Shown here: one piece after another, positions 1 to 6,434 of the stretch
Layout of the letters: the number at the start of each line of letters is the position of its first letter
How positions within the stretch are numbered: position 1 is the stretch's first letter
Assembly (NCBI GenBank): GCA_013003465.1
Contig: JABDIZ010000241.1
Location: 1 to 19,541, forward strand
DNA length: 19,541 nucleotides
Direction: 5' to 3'
DNA from: Rhodothermaceae bacterium
GTDB taxonomy: Bacteria > Bacteroidota > Rhodothermia > Rhodothermales > Rubricoccaceae
Notes under the pieces: generated by a model
What the model was told of the DNA's origin: nothing
Databases searched by the model: none
Seen by the model: the letters and a program-made list of their open reading frames with translations, nothing else
Made by a program: the position numbers and the translations under genes

Positions 1-2
1 CC

Positions 3-86
3 TCACACCGGCTCGGGCGTGGGGATGCCGCGCACCATGAGCCCAATGCAGAACCGGCCATCCCACTCCTCGGTCTTGTTGAACAT
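3..86 (-). CDS. Short coding tail or fragment, unknown function
   Basis: A 27-codon open frame on the minus strand ends in TGA at 3-5. Its residues (MFNKTEEWDGRFCIGLMVRG, then IPTPEPV) have a protein-like composition, and nearly every codon ends in G or C, as in the real genes here. I do not recognise it. Its ATG is complementary to the CATG that also holds the start of the plus-strand winged-helix frame at 85, so the two frames meet head to head at one tetranucleotide. It may be the surviving 3' end of a longer gene cut at this point, or a chance frame; the coding look is the only support. Confidence 0.3.
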   Translation of the reverse strand: MFNKTEEWDGRFCIGLMVRGIPTPEPV

Positions 87-348
87 GGACGAGACAGTGT
101 TCGGCCCCTTCACCTTCGACCGTGCCACCGGGGAGCTTTTCCGAGACGGTCAACCGGTCGCGCTTCCGCCCAAGGCCACGCAGGTGCTGGCCGCCCTCGT
201 GGCCTCTCCGGGTCGCGTCGTGTCACGTGAAGAGCTGTACGACGCTGCCTGGAATGGAACGGTGGTCGAGTTCGATCAGGGGCTGTATACCTGCATCCGG
301 CAAATCCGAACGCAGAGTTGGAGCAGAGTAGCTCCTTTACAGTTCTGA
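85..348 (+). pseudogene. Truncated OmpR/PhoB-type winged-helix regulator
   Basis: The frame encodes most of a Trans_reg_C (OmpR/PhoB-like) DNA-binding domain. It has the FGPFTFDRATGELFRDGQ strand region, then PPKATQVLAALVASPGRVVS, REELYDAAW and the recognition-helix region YTCIRQIRT. In intact members the domain continues with a wing (typically a YIET..RRGYRF-like segment) and usually a long sensor or TPR part. Here the frame leaves the family after IRQIRT at about base 311 and stops 12 codons later. The ATG at 85 is preferred; a GTG at 19 in frame adds 22 residues with no family match. Without its wing and C-terminal part the product is unlikely to be a working regulator. It could instead be an unusual small DNA-binding protein, but the abrupt loss of similarity argues for a broken gene. 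Confidence 0.6.
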
Positions 349-428
349 CCGGCGACATCCTTTACACTCCTGACGATCCCGGATCAACCTCGCAGCTTGA
401 AGTCGCGCTCGTCGAGTCGTGCCAGTAG
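300..428 (+). other. Possible unrelated 3' coding remnant after the regulator break
   Basis: Where the winged-helix frame loses family similarity, a different plus-strand frame (phase of base 300) reads ANPNAELEQSSSFTVLTGDI, then LYTPDDPGSTSQLEV and on to TAG at 426-428. It looks like a protein C-terminus but matches nothing I know. Base composition drops here relative to the flanking genes. This could be the tail of another gene joined to the regulator by a deletion, or chance. Confidence 0.2.
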
Positions 429-520
429 TCGATCATAACACCACACGGCCCGCGGCGTAGACACCTAGTTACGGAATCAGCGTGCGCCGTTGCTTTGCCC
501 GCGCGTTCATCGGACGAGCT

Positions 521-552
521 TTGACCCCTATTCGTCAGGCAGAGCGTATGTA
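521..552 (+). promoter_or_regulatory. Weak candidate promoter for the secreted-protein gene
   Basis: TTGACC at 521-526 and TATGTA at 547-552 are separated by 20 nt. That is long for an E. coli-type sigma70 promoter but in the range of the -33/-7 spacing known for Bacteroidota. The ATG of the next gene lies 23 nt downstream. The rest of 429-575 shows no gene or clear repeat. Confidence 0.25.
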
Positions 553-575
553 GGGGCGAACTTGCCTCTGACGCC

Positions 576-1193
576 ATGCGCTTTGCCGTTGTCCTGCTCG
601 CCCTCATCGCTACGACAGCCTTTGCTCAACGGGCCCCGGGATGGGACGAGGGCGTCGCCGCGTTTACCCAAGTCGACGCGTACCAACGCCCGGCGGACGA
701 CGCCGTCTGGACTGACATGCGACCGCTCCCCTTCAAGGGAACAGACGAGGAACTCCAGGCTGCGAACGGTGCCGCCCTTTACGCGGGACCGGCCCCAGGC
801 ACGCTCTCATTCGAAACGTGGTACGAACGCATCGCCAGTAGCGGCCCCGTCAACTGCGTCGTTATCGACCAGAACGGCTGCATTGCCTTTTTCGACAGCG
901 AGGACGAGCGTCCAGCGTTCCTTCTCCCGTTCGGCGTACGCGGAACGCCAGGCTTTCTCATGCACAGGGTCGAGCAGTTCCGCCTGTCCCGCCAGCAAGC
1001 CGCGGCGCTCCAAGAGTTCGATGTGCGAGGTCTCGTGCTTGGCGACGGAAATGCCCTCCACAGCACGTCCGATGACATCCGCCTCCTCAGCACCCATCCC
1101 GACGACGCTACCTGCGATGCCCCGGGCGTCCATTGCGGTGTCGTATTCGAGGTTGAGGTGACCGACTATGCGCTGCGCCTACTCCTTTTCTAG
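576..1193 (+). CDS. Secreted protein of unknown function with four cysteines
   Basis: The 205-residue product starts with a clear signal peptide (MRFAVVLLALIATTAFAQ; cleavage probably after AFA or AQ), so it should be exported to the periplasm or beyond. The mature part has four cysteines, at about residues 94, 102, 180 and 187, spaced as two close pairs (C-x7-C and C-x6-C), which would suit disulfide bonds in an oxidising compartment. Apart from the signal peptide there is no further membrane segment and no lipobox. I recognise no catalytic motif or named family. The gene stands alone, downstream of the broken regulator region and convergent with argS. The coding assignment is supported by the signal peptide and codon use; the function is unknown. 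Confidence 0.75.
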   Translation: MRFAVVLLALIATTAFAQRAPGWDEGVAAFTQVDAYQRPADDAVWTDMRPLPFKGTDEELQAANGAALYAGPAPGTLSFETWYERIASSGPVNCVVIDQNGCIAFFDSEDERPAFLLPFGVRGTPGFLMHRVEQFRLSRQQAAALQEFDVRGLVLGDGNALHSTSDDIRLLSTHPDDATCDAPGVHCGVVFEVEVTDYALRLLLF

Positions 1194-1452
1194 GGCAGGC
1201 ACTCGGTAGCCATACGGATCAAGTTGCTCCTGTTCGCCAACCTAGCGTGGGCCTCCGTGTGTTTGGGGTGGCAGCAACCTTCGCCGGGGCCGAAACGCCG
1301 TTTGGGTTCGCGCACCTCATTGACAAGGCGATCTTCGGCGGCGGACTGGCCTCCTGGAGTGGCGTTATCGAAACCTGCTCCTCACGGCGACCTGACGGAC
1401 CCCACTCCCGGCCCATGCCGAACAGTCCTGGCGGTTGCAATGCCCTACTCCG
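1194..1452. other. Intergenic gap between convergent genes, possible coding relic
   Basis: There is no convincing gene here. A plus-strand frame from a GTG at 1247 to about 1380 reads like protein (GLRVFGVAATFAGAETPFGF, then AHLIDKAIFGGGLASW) with mostly G/C-ending codons. It then dissolves into low-quality sequence and runs into the argS 3' end. It may be a remnant of a lost gene. I see no strong terminator hairpin. Confidence 0.25.
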
Positions 1453-3168
1453 CTACATCTGCTCGGGTGCGCTGATGCCGAGCACCGTCAGCCCGTTGCG
1501 GAGGACGAGTTGGGCCGCCTTCGCCAGGTGCAGGCGCGCGCGGCCAAGTGCTTCGTGGTCCGCGCCGATGATTGGGCTGTCGCGGTAGAACTGGTTGAAG
1601 GCCGTCGCCACCTCGCGGAGATACGTCGCCAGCTTGTGCGGGCCCATCGTCTCGGCGGCCAGCGCGATCTCCGACGGCAGGCGCAGCAATTCTTTCATCA
1701 GGCCGAGTTCGCTCTCATTCGTGAGCAAACTGAGGTCCGCCTCGTTCCCTAGCGTCAACCCCACGTCCTCGGCTTTGCGGATGATGGAGCAGATGCGGGC
1801 GTGCGCATACTGGAGGTAGAACACCGGGTTCTTGTCGCTCGCCTCCTTGGCCAGGTCGAGGTCGAACTCCAGGTGCGTGTTGGGCGAGCGCATCAGGAAG
1901 AAGAAGCGCGTCACGTCCTCGGTCACCTCGTCCATCAGTTCGTCGAGCGTGACGTAGGTGGCCTTGCGCGTGCTCATCTTAACGGGCTGCCCGCCGCGCA
2001 CGAGCGTTACGAACTGGTAGATCAGCACGTCGATCTTGCTCGCGTCGCCGCCGAGCGCCTCCACGCCGAGAACCACGTCGGGGTAGGTGGCGATGTGGTC
2101 GGCGCCGAACACGTCCACGACCTTGTCGAAGCCGCGGCCGAGCTTGTCGAGGTGGTAGGCGATGTCGGGCAGGCGGTAGGTCGGCTCGCCGGACGACTTG
2201 ACGAGGACGGTGTCCACAGCGCGTTCGCCCTCGCTGTCGGTGCGCGTCTTGCCGAGTTGGCCCGTGGCGAACCAGACGGCCCCGTCCTTGTCGTAGGCGA
2301 GGTTCTTTTCGCGCAGGTGCTCCACCACGTCCCACACCGCGTTGGATGCGTAGAGGCTGTGCTCGTTGAAGAACGCGTCCATGCGGATGCCGAGGCGTTC
2401 GAGCGTCCGCTCGATGTCGGCGAAGATGGCTTTTTCGGCCGCCTCTTTGAACGGCTCGGCGCCTTCGACGGCGAGGATGCCGGGGCCGTGCTCGTCCAGG
2501 ATGGCCTGCGCGATCTCAACGATGTAGTCGCCCCGGTAGCCGTCGTCGGGGAAGCTCTCGGGGACAACGGTACCGTCGTCCAGCGTCTTCGTCGGGGCGT
2601 CGGGCTGCGCCAGGGCCTCGACGCGCGCGCGGACGCTCTCGCCGAGAATGCGCATCTGCCGCCCGGCGTCGTTGAAGTAGTACTCGCGCGTGACCGCGTA
2701 GCCGGTCCAATCCAATAGATTGGCGATGGTGTCGCCGAGGACGGCGTTGCGCCCGTGCCCGACCGTCAGCGGCCCGGTCGGGTTGGCGGAGACGTACTCC
2801 ACGAGGGCCGTCTTCCCGGCCCCGGCCTCCGTGCGCCCGTAGGCCTCGCCCGTGGACAGAATCTCGGCGATGCCATCGGCAAGGTAGGTCGGGGCGAAGC
2901 GGATGTTGATGAAGCCCGGCCCGGCGATCTCGACGCCCGCCACGCGCTTCGGGTCGAGGGCGAGGTGCTCAACCAGCGCTTCGGCGATCTGGCGCGGCGC
3001 GCGGCGCAGCGGACGCGCGAGCTGGAGCGCCACGTTGGTGGCGAGGTCGCCGTGCTCGGGGTTGCCCGGCGTCTCAAACTCGATGGCGACGGCGGACGCG
3101 TCGAAGTCGTCCGGCGCATCGAGCGCAGCGAGGGCGGCGTGGAACTGGCGGGCGAGATACGCTTGCAT
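1453..3168 (-). CDS. argS: Arginyl-tRNA synthetase
   Basis: This cytoplasmic class I aminoacyl-tRNA synthetase charges tRNA-Arg with arginine using ATP. At 571 residues it has the normal family length. Domains in order are the N-terminal ArgRS additional domain (about 1-90, with NPEHGDLATNVALQLA), the Rossmann catalytic domain with the HIGH-type signature in ANPTGPLTVGHGRN (about 129-141), YYFNDAGRQM (163-172), the KMSKR-type loop KMSTR at 397-401, and a DALR all-helical anticodon-binding domain ending in RNGLTVLGI. The first His of the HIGH motif is Thr (TVGH), which I believe is common in bacterial ArgRS of this type. The ATG at 3168 is the natural start because the family N-terminus begins right there. 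It is a single-gene unit, divergent from the lipoprotein cluster across 115 bp. Confidence 0.97.
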   Translation of the reverse strand: MQAYLARQFHAALAALDAPDDFDASAVAIEFETPGNPEHGDLATNVALQLARPLRRAPRQIAEALVEHLALDPKRVAGVEIAGPGFINIRFAPTYLADGIAEILSTGEAYGRTEAGAGKTALVEYVSANPTGPLTVGHGRNAVLGDTIANLLDWTGYAVTREYYFNDAGRQMRILGESVRARVEALAQPDAPTKTLDDGTVVPESFPDDGYRGDYIVEIAQAILDEHGPGILAVEGAEPFKEAAEKAIFADIERTLERLGIRMDAFFNEHSLYASNAVWDVVEHLREKNLAYDKDGAVWFATGQLGKTRTDSEGERAVDTVLVKSSGEPTYRLPDIAYHLDKLGRGFDKVVDVFGADHIATYPDVVLGVEALGGDASKIDVLIYQFVTLVRGGQPVKMSTRKATYVTLDELMDEVTEDVTRFFFLMRSPNTHLEFDLDLAKEASDKNPVFYLQYAHARICSIIRKAEDVGLTLGNEADLSLLTNESELGLMKELLRLPSEIALAAETMGPHKLATYLREVATAFNQFYRDSPIIGADHEALGRARLHLAKAAQLVLRNGLTVLGISAPEQM

Positions 3169-3283
3169 ACGGAGGCCTAGCGGAACAGAGCCCGCAAGCT
3201 ACGCCGCCGTTTCGCGCCGATGCCGTACGTTGCGGACCTACGCTAGCCTCTCGCGGTCTTTTCGACGTTCTTCACCCGACGCC
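3169..3283. promoter_or_regulatory. Divergent promoter region, argS / lipoprotein cluster
   Basis: These 115 bp lie between two divergent starts and must hold the promoters of argS (minus) and of the lipoprotein run (plus), unless either is expressed otherwise. I could not identify a convincing -33/-7 pair; TACGTTGC at 3226-3233 only loosely resembles the Bacteroidota -7 element. Neither start has a Shine-Dalgarno sequence. Confidence 0.35.
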
Positions 3284-4024
3284 ATGCCCTGGCTGCTCTC
3301 CCTCGCGATCCTCCTGCTCGGTCTCGCGGCTTGCGACCGGCCTATCGAGGCACCGGGCGCGCCAGCGAGGCCCGAGCCGACCGTCGAGCCGATGGTCGAG
3401 ACCGATTCCATCATCGTCGCGGATTCGGCGCTCGGCTTCACGGCGGTCTTCCGCTATCCTCAGTTGCACGACGCGGGTCCGCACACCGACGCCATCAATG
3501 CTGCGCTCGCGGACTCGGCCCGCGCCTACGTCGACGTGTTTCGCCCCACCGAGCCGCCGCCCGATTACATGACGCGTGGGTCCGAGGTCGAGGGGAGCTT
3601 CGTCGTCACGCGGCTGGACGAGCGCCTCTTCAGTGCACGGATCGACACGTACTGGTACACGGGCGGCGCCCACGGCAACACCGATGTTCTGCCCCTCAAC
3701 TACAACCTCACCACCGGCGACCGCGTAGCACTCCCTCACCTGTTTGCCCCGGAGGCCGCCTACCTCGATACGTTGTCGGCGCATTCGGCGGCGTTGTTGG
3801 CCCAGGAAGCGGAGTCGCGCGGCTTCAGCGCCTCCGACCTCTGGGCCGAGGGCTATGCGCCCGAGGCCGCCAACTTCCAGCGCTTCACACTCGGCCCCGA
3901 CTCCTTGACGTTGTACTTCCCGCCGTATCAGGTCGCGCCCTATGTGGCCGGGCCGTTTGCCATCGCGCTCGCCTACGCCGACGTGTACCCTCTCCTCGCC
4001 CCCGCTGGCCCACTCAGCGAGTAA
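3284..4024 (+). CDS. DUF4163/DUF3298-type lipoprotein
   Basis: The 246-residue product begins with a lipoprotein signal peptide (MPWLLSLAILLLGLAAC, lipid-modified Cys at 17), followed by a Pro/Glu-rich tether. The rest resembles the DUF4163 plus DUF3298 pair found in envelope proteins such as RsiV and PdaC. A segment that looks like EVEGSFVVTRLDERLFSARI leads into the characteristic YWYTGGAHGN motif (in RsiV-type proteins this region contributes to lysozyme binding). It is followed by the LPLNYNLTTGDRVALPHLF core, and the C-terminal DUF3298 part has LYFPPYQVAPYVAGPF. No enzyme activity is expected from the motifs seen. It probably sits on the periplasmic or outer-membrane face and binds a wall-related ligand, which is an inference. 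The ATG at 3284 was chosen because it gives the signal peptide; the frame is open further upstream without any. It is the first gene of a run of three lipoproteins, 25 bp before the next. Confidence 0.85.
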   Translation: MPWLLSLAILLLGLAACDRPIEAPGAPARPEPTVEPMVETDSIIVADSALGFTAVFRYPQLHDAGPHTDAINAALADSARAYVDVFRPTEPPPDYMTRGSEVEGSFVVTRLDERLFSARIDTYWYTGGAHGNTDVLPLNYNLTTGDRVALPHLFAPEAAYLDTLSAHSAALLAQEAESRGFSASDLWAEGYAPEAANFQRFTLGPDSLTLYFPPYQVAPYVAGPFAIALAYADVYPLLAPAGPLSE

Positions 4025-4049
4025 GCCCTTCCCTTTCGTTCTCCCCGCC

Positions 4050-4511
4050 ATGTCGCTCCCTCGCTACGCCTCGCTCTTCCTTGTCCTTGCTGTGGTCACC
4101 GCAGGCTGTGCCACGCCCGAGCGCACGACGGGTCCTGGCCGGGCCGCCACGCCGCCGTCGGCACCGAGCCCCGCGGAGGCGCCGCCGCCCTCCGATGTCA
4201 CGCTCGATGGCGTCTCGATCCTCGGCGCGTGGTACGCCGTCGAGGTGATCGGCGACAGCGACATGAGCGAGGACCTCCGGGCGGGTACGCTGGAAATGAC
4301 GCTGATCGTTGGCCCCAACGGGCGGGCGACGCTGACCGGGAACGACCGCCGCGAGGGCTCTGGCCCCGTCACGTTCAGCGGGCGCATCACCGACAACCGG
4401 ATCGTCTTCGAAGGAATGGACGGCGCGGGCACGCTCCTGATGAACGGCCGCCGCCTCGTGCTCCGCGACCCGCGGGGCCGCAGCACCGCGTACATCCGCA
4501 CCCGTGACTGA
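4050..4511 (+). CDS. Small lipoprotein, first of a tandem paralogous pair
   Basis: The 153-residue product has a lipoprotein signal peptide with lipobox TAGC (Cys at 20). A Pro/Ala-rich tether of about 28 residues follows, then a domain of about 105 residues beginning DVTLDGVSILGAWYAVEVIG. The domain alternates short hydrophobic strands with polar turns (TLIVGPNGRATLTG, SGRITDNRIVFEGM, RRLVLRDPRGRSTAYIR), which looks like an all-beta, lipocalin-like fold; this is an inference from pattern, not a family match. The same domain recurs in the next gene. The start at 4050 gives the signal peptide directly. The last codons run to 4511, and the next likely start follows after 19 bp, so the two are probably co-transcribed. 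The function is unknown. Confidence 0.8.
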   Translation: MSLPRYASLFLVLAVVTAGCATPERTTGPGRAATPPSAPSPAEAPPPSDVTLDGVSILGAWYAVEVIGDSDMSEDLRAGTLEMTLIVGPNGRATLTGNDRREGSGPVTFSGRITDNRIVFEGMDGAGTLLMNGRRLVLRDPRGRSTAYIRTRD

Positions 4512-4530
4512 TCCCGAGCCACACTGGACC

Positions 4531-5094
4531 ATGCGCCTCGTTCTGCTCTCGCTCCTCCTCAGCGCTACGGCCTTCGCCCTCACGGGGTGTTCCGGCCTCG
4601 ACACCCTCCGCGACGAAGCGGTGGCTGCGGTCGCCGCCGACTCGCTGGATGTCGATTGGGCGGCGGTGTTGACCGATACCACGGCAACCGACTCGCTGGG
4701 AATCGGCCTCTCGGGTGTGGGTGAGGGCGGCGGTGCCGCGTCTGGGTTGGGGAGTGGAGAGATTGGTGGAGGCGCCTTTGGCGACGTAACGCTCGATGGG
4801 ACCTCCATCCTCGGCGCGTGGCGGGCCGTCGAGGTGATCGGTCGCCGTCAGGACACGCGGGCCCTGGAGACGGGGGCTACCGAACTCATGCTGATCGTCG
4901 CACCCAACGGGCGCGCCACCCTCACCGGCAAGAGTTCCAGCCAGGACAGCTTCACGCGCAGCGGCCGCATCACGGAGAACTACCTCACGTTCGCGGGCAT
5001 CGAGGGCGCCGCGTTGCTGCTGCTCAACGGCCCGCGCCTCGTCGTGCGAGAACCGGATGGCCGGAGCACGGCCTTCGTCCGGGCGAGCGACTAG
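4531..5094 (+). CDS. Small lipoprotein, second of a tandem paralogous pair
   Basis: The 187-residue product has signal peptide MRLVLLSLLLSATAFALTGC (lipid Cys at 20). A linker of about 70 residues follows that is first Asp/Thr/Ala-rich and then strongly Gly/Ser-rich (GIGLSGVGEGGGAASGLG). The C-terminal domain, starting DVTLDGTSILGAWRAVEVIG, matches the neighbour's domain along its whole length, including LIVxPNGRATLTG, SGRITxN and GRSTAxxRxxD. An in-frame ATG at 4504 would overlap the previous gene by 8 bp, but it adds nine polar residues before the signal peptide; 4531 is preferred. Duplication with a swapped tether suggests that the domain is presented at different distances from the membrane, which is an inference. 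The function is unknown. Confidence 0.8.
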   Translation: MRLVLLSLLLSATAFALTGCSGLDTLRDEAVAAVAADSLDVDWAAVLTDTTATDSLGIGLSGVGEGGGAASGLGSGEIGGGAFGDVTLDGTSILGAWRAVEVIGRRQDTRALETGATELMLIVAPNGRATLTGKSSSQDSFTRSGRITENYLTFAGIEGAALLLLNGPRLVVREPDGRSTAFVRASD

Positions 5095-5124
5095 GGCGGT
5101 GGAAAGGTCCGGGCTTCGACCTCC

Positions 5125-5146
5125 AGGCCGTTTTCGCCCCCGGCCT
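5125..5146. terminator. Candidate hairpin between convergent lipoprotein and rodA genes
   Basis: AGGCCG (5125-5130) and CGGCCT (5141-5146) form a perfect 6 bp GC stem around a 10 nt loop containing TTTT. An alternative pairing of AAGGTC at 5104-5109 with the same right arm is possible. It lies in the 60 bp between two converging 3' ends, as expected of a shared terminator, but has no T-tract. Confidence 0.3.
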
Positions 5147-5154
5147 TCAACCCA

Positions 5155-6429
5155 TCATCCCGTGTAAATCGCGAACTCGTCGCGGCGGGCGTGGAGATTG
5201 AGCGCGAGCGCCACCATCGCCGTGTTGGCGAGCAGCGCCGAGCCGCCATACGAGATCAGCGGCAGCGGAATACCGATGACCGGGATCAGCCCGATCGTCA
5301 TCCCGATGTTGATCAGGATGTGGACGAGGAAGATGCCCGTCACCCCGGCGGCAAACAGGCGCGGGAAGGCAAACCCGGCGGACACCCCGAGCCCGGCGAT
5401 GCGGATGATGAGCAGGCCGAAGAGCGTGAGCATCACCATCGCCCCGATAAACCCGAACTCCTCGCCGATGATGGTGAACACGAAGTCGGTGGACTGCTCG
5501 GGGATAAAGGCCATTTGCGTCTGCGTGCCCTGCGTGAAGCCTTTCCCGAACAGGCCGCCCGATCCGATGGCCGCCTTCGACTGGATCACGTGGAACCCCG
5601 CCGTGGAGCGGTAGGCCTCCGGATCCGCGAACGCGACGAGGCGGGCCTTCTGGTGCGGCTGCAGCACCTTGTCGAGCGCCACCCACGCCCCCACCACCGT
5701 CCCGATGACGACGATGGCACTCAGGATGGCAAACGCACGCGACCGCGTCGTAATCAGCATCACCGCCGTGAAGCCGAGGCCGAAGAGGATGCCCCACGTC
5801 AAGCCCTTGGTCGGGTCGCCTGCGAAGACATAGAGGTACCCAGCGACGGCGGCCCCCACGCTCAGGGCCAGCCACGAGAGCGGGATCGTGCCCGTCCAGA
5901 AGGCCAGCACGGGGATGAGCGCGAGGAAGACGAGCGCCGTGCCCGTGTCGTTCTGCAACACGATCAGCGCAGCGGGGACGAGAACGATGCCCGCTGCGAT
6001 CAGCAGAAAGCCGAGCCGCCCTTCACGCGCCTGGTTGAGGGCGAGGAAGCGCGAGACGAGGAGCAGCGTGCCCACCTTCGCCAGTTCCGAGACCTGCAAC
6101 CCGAACGGCCCGATGTAGACCCAGCTCTTGGCGCCGTTGACTTCGCGCCCGAACACGAGCGCGGCCACCAGCAACAGCGTCGTGATCACATACACGATGG
6201 GCGTGAGCCGGTCGATCAGCCGGGCCGGAGTAAACAGGATGGCGAGCATCGCCACCCCCGAGATCACAAACCACTGCGCCTGCCGGTTGAAGTTCTGCTG
6301 CACCGTGAGGAGCAGGAACTCGCGGGCCGGGCCGTGCGTGGCGCTGTAGATCGCTGTCAGCCCGATGCTGACGAGCCCCGCCCACAGCAGGATGATCGTC
6401 CAGTCGAGATTCTTGTACCAGGCGCGCAT
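5155..6429 (-). CDS. rodA: Rod-shape peptidoglycan glycosyltransferase RodA (SEDS)
   Basis: RodA polymerises lipid II into glycan strands for lateral cell-wall growth, working in the inner membrane with the class B transpeptidase PBP2. The 424-residue product is a polytopic SEDS protein with about ten membrane segments. Family signatures are NGAKSW (98-103), LQNDTGTAL (158-166), KAAIGSGGLFGKG (285-297), PEQSTDFVF with the catalytic-type Asp at 315, IGEEFGF (321-327) and GIPLPLISYGGSALL near the end. The length is typical. The ATG at 6429 is 5 bp after the mrdA stop codon, so the two form an operon and are probably translated together; GAGGG shortly before the start is one of the few Shine-Dalgarno-like matches in the window. 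The partner upstream makes RodA rather than FtsW the confident call. Confidence 0.96.
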   Translation of the reverse strand: MRAWYKNLDWTIILLWAGLVSIGLTAIYSATHGPAREFLLLTVQQNFNRQAQWFVISGVAMLAILFTPARLIDRLTPIVYVITTLLLVAALVFGREVNGAKSWVYIGPFGLQVSELAKVGTLLLVSRFLALNQAREGRLGFLLIAAGIVLVPAALIVLQNDTGTALVFLALIPVLAFWTGTIPLSWLALSVGAAVAGYLYVFAGDPTKGLTWGILFGLGFTAVMLITTRSRAFAILSAIVVIGTVVGAWVALDKVLQPHQKARLVAFADPEAYRSTAGFHVIQSKAAIGSGGLFGKGFTQGTQTQMAFIPEQSTDFVFTIIGEEFGFIGAMVMLTLFGLLIIRIAGLGVSAGFAFPRLFAAGVTGIFLVHILINIGMTIGLIPVIGIPLPLISYGGSALLANTAMVALALNLHARRDEFAIYTG

Positions 6430-6434
6430 CGGCG

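Noticed and set aside
1801..2718. Long plus-strand open frame antisense to argS
   Set aside because: It is the complement of a clear ArgRS gene. Its composition (rich in Val, His and Arg without a hydrophobic core) is the usual shadow of a high-GC gene.
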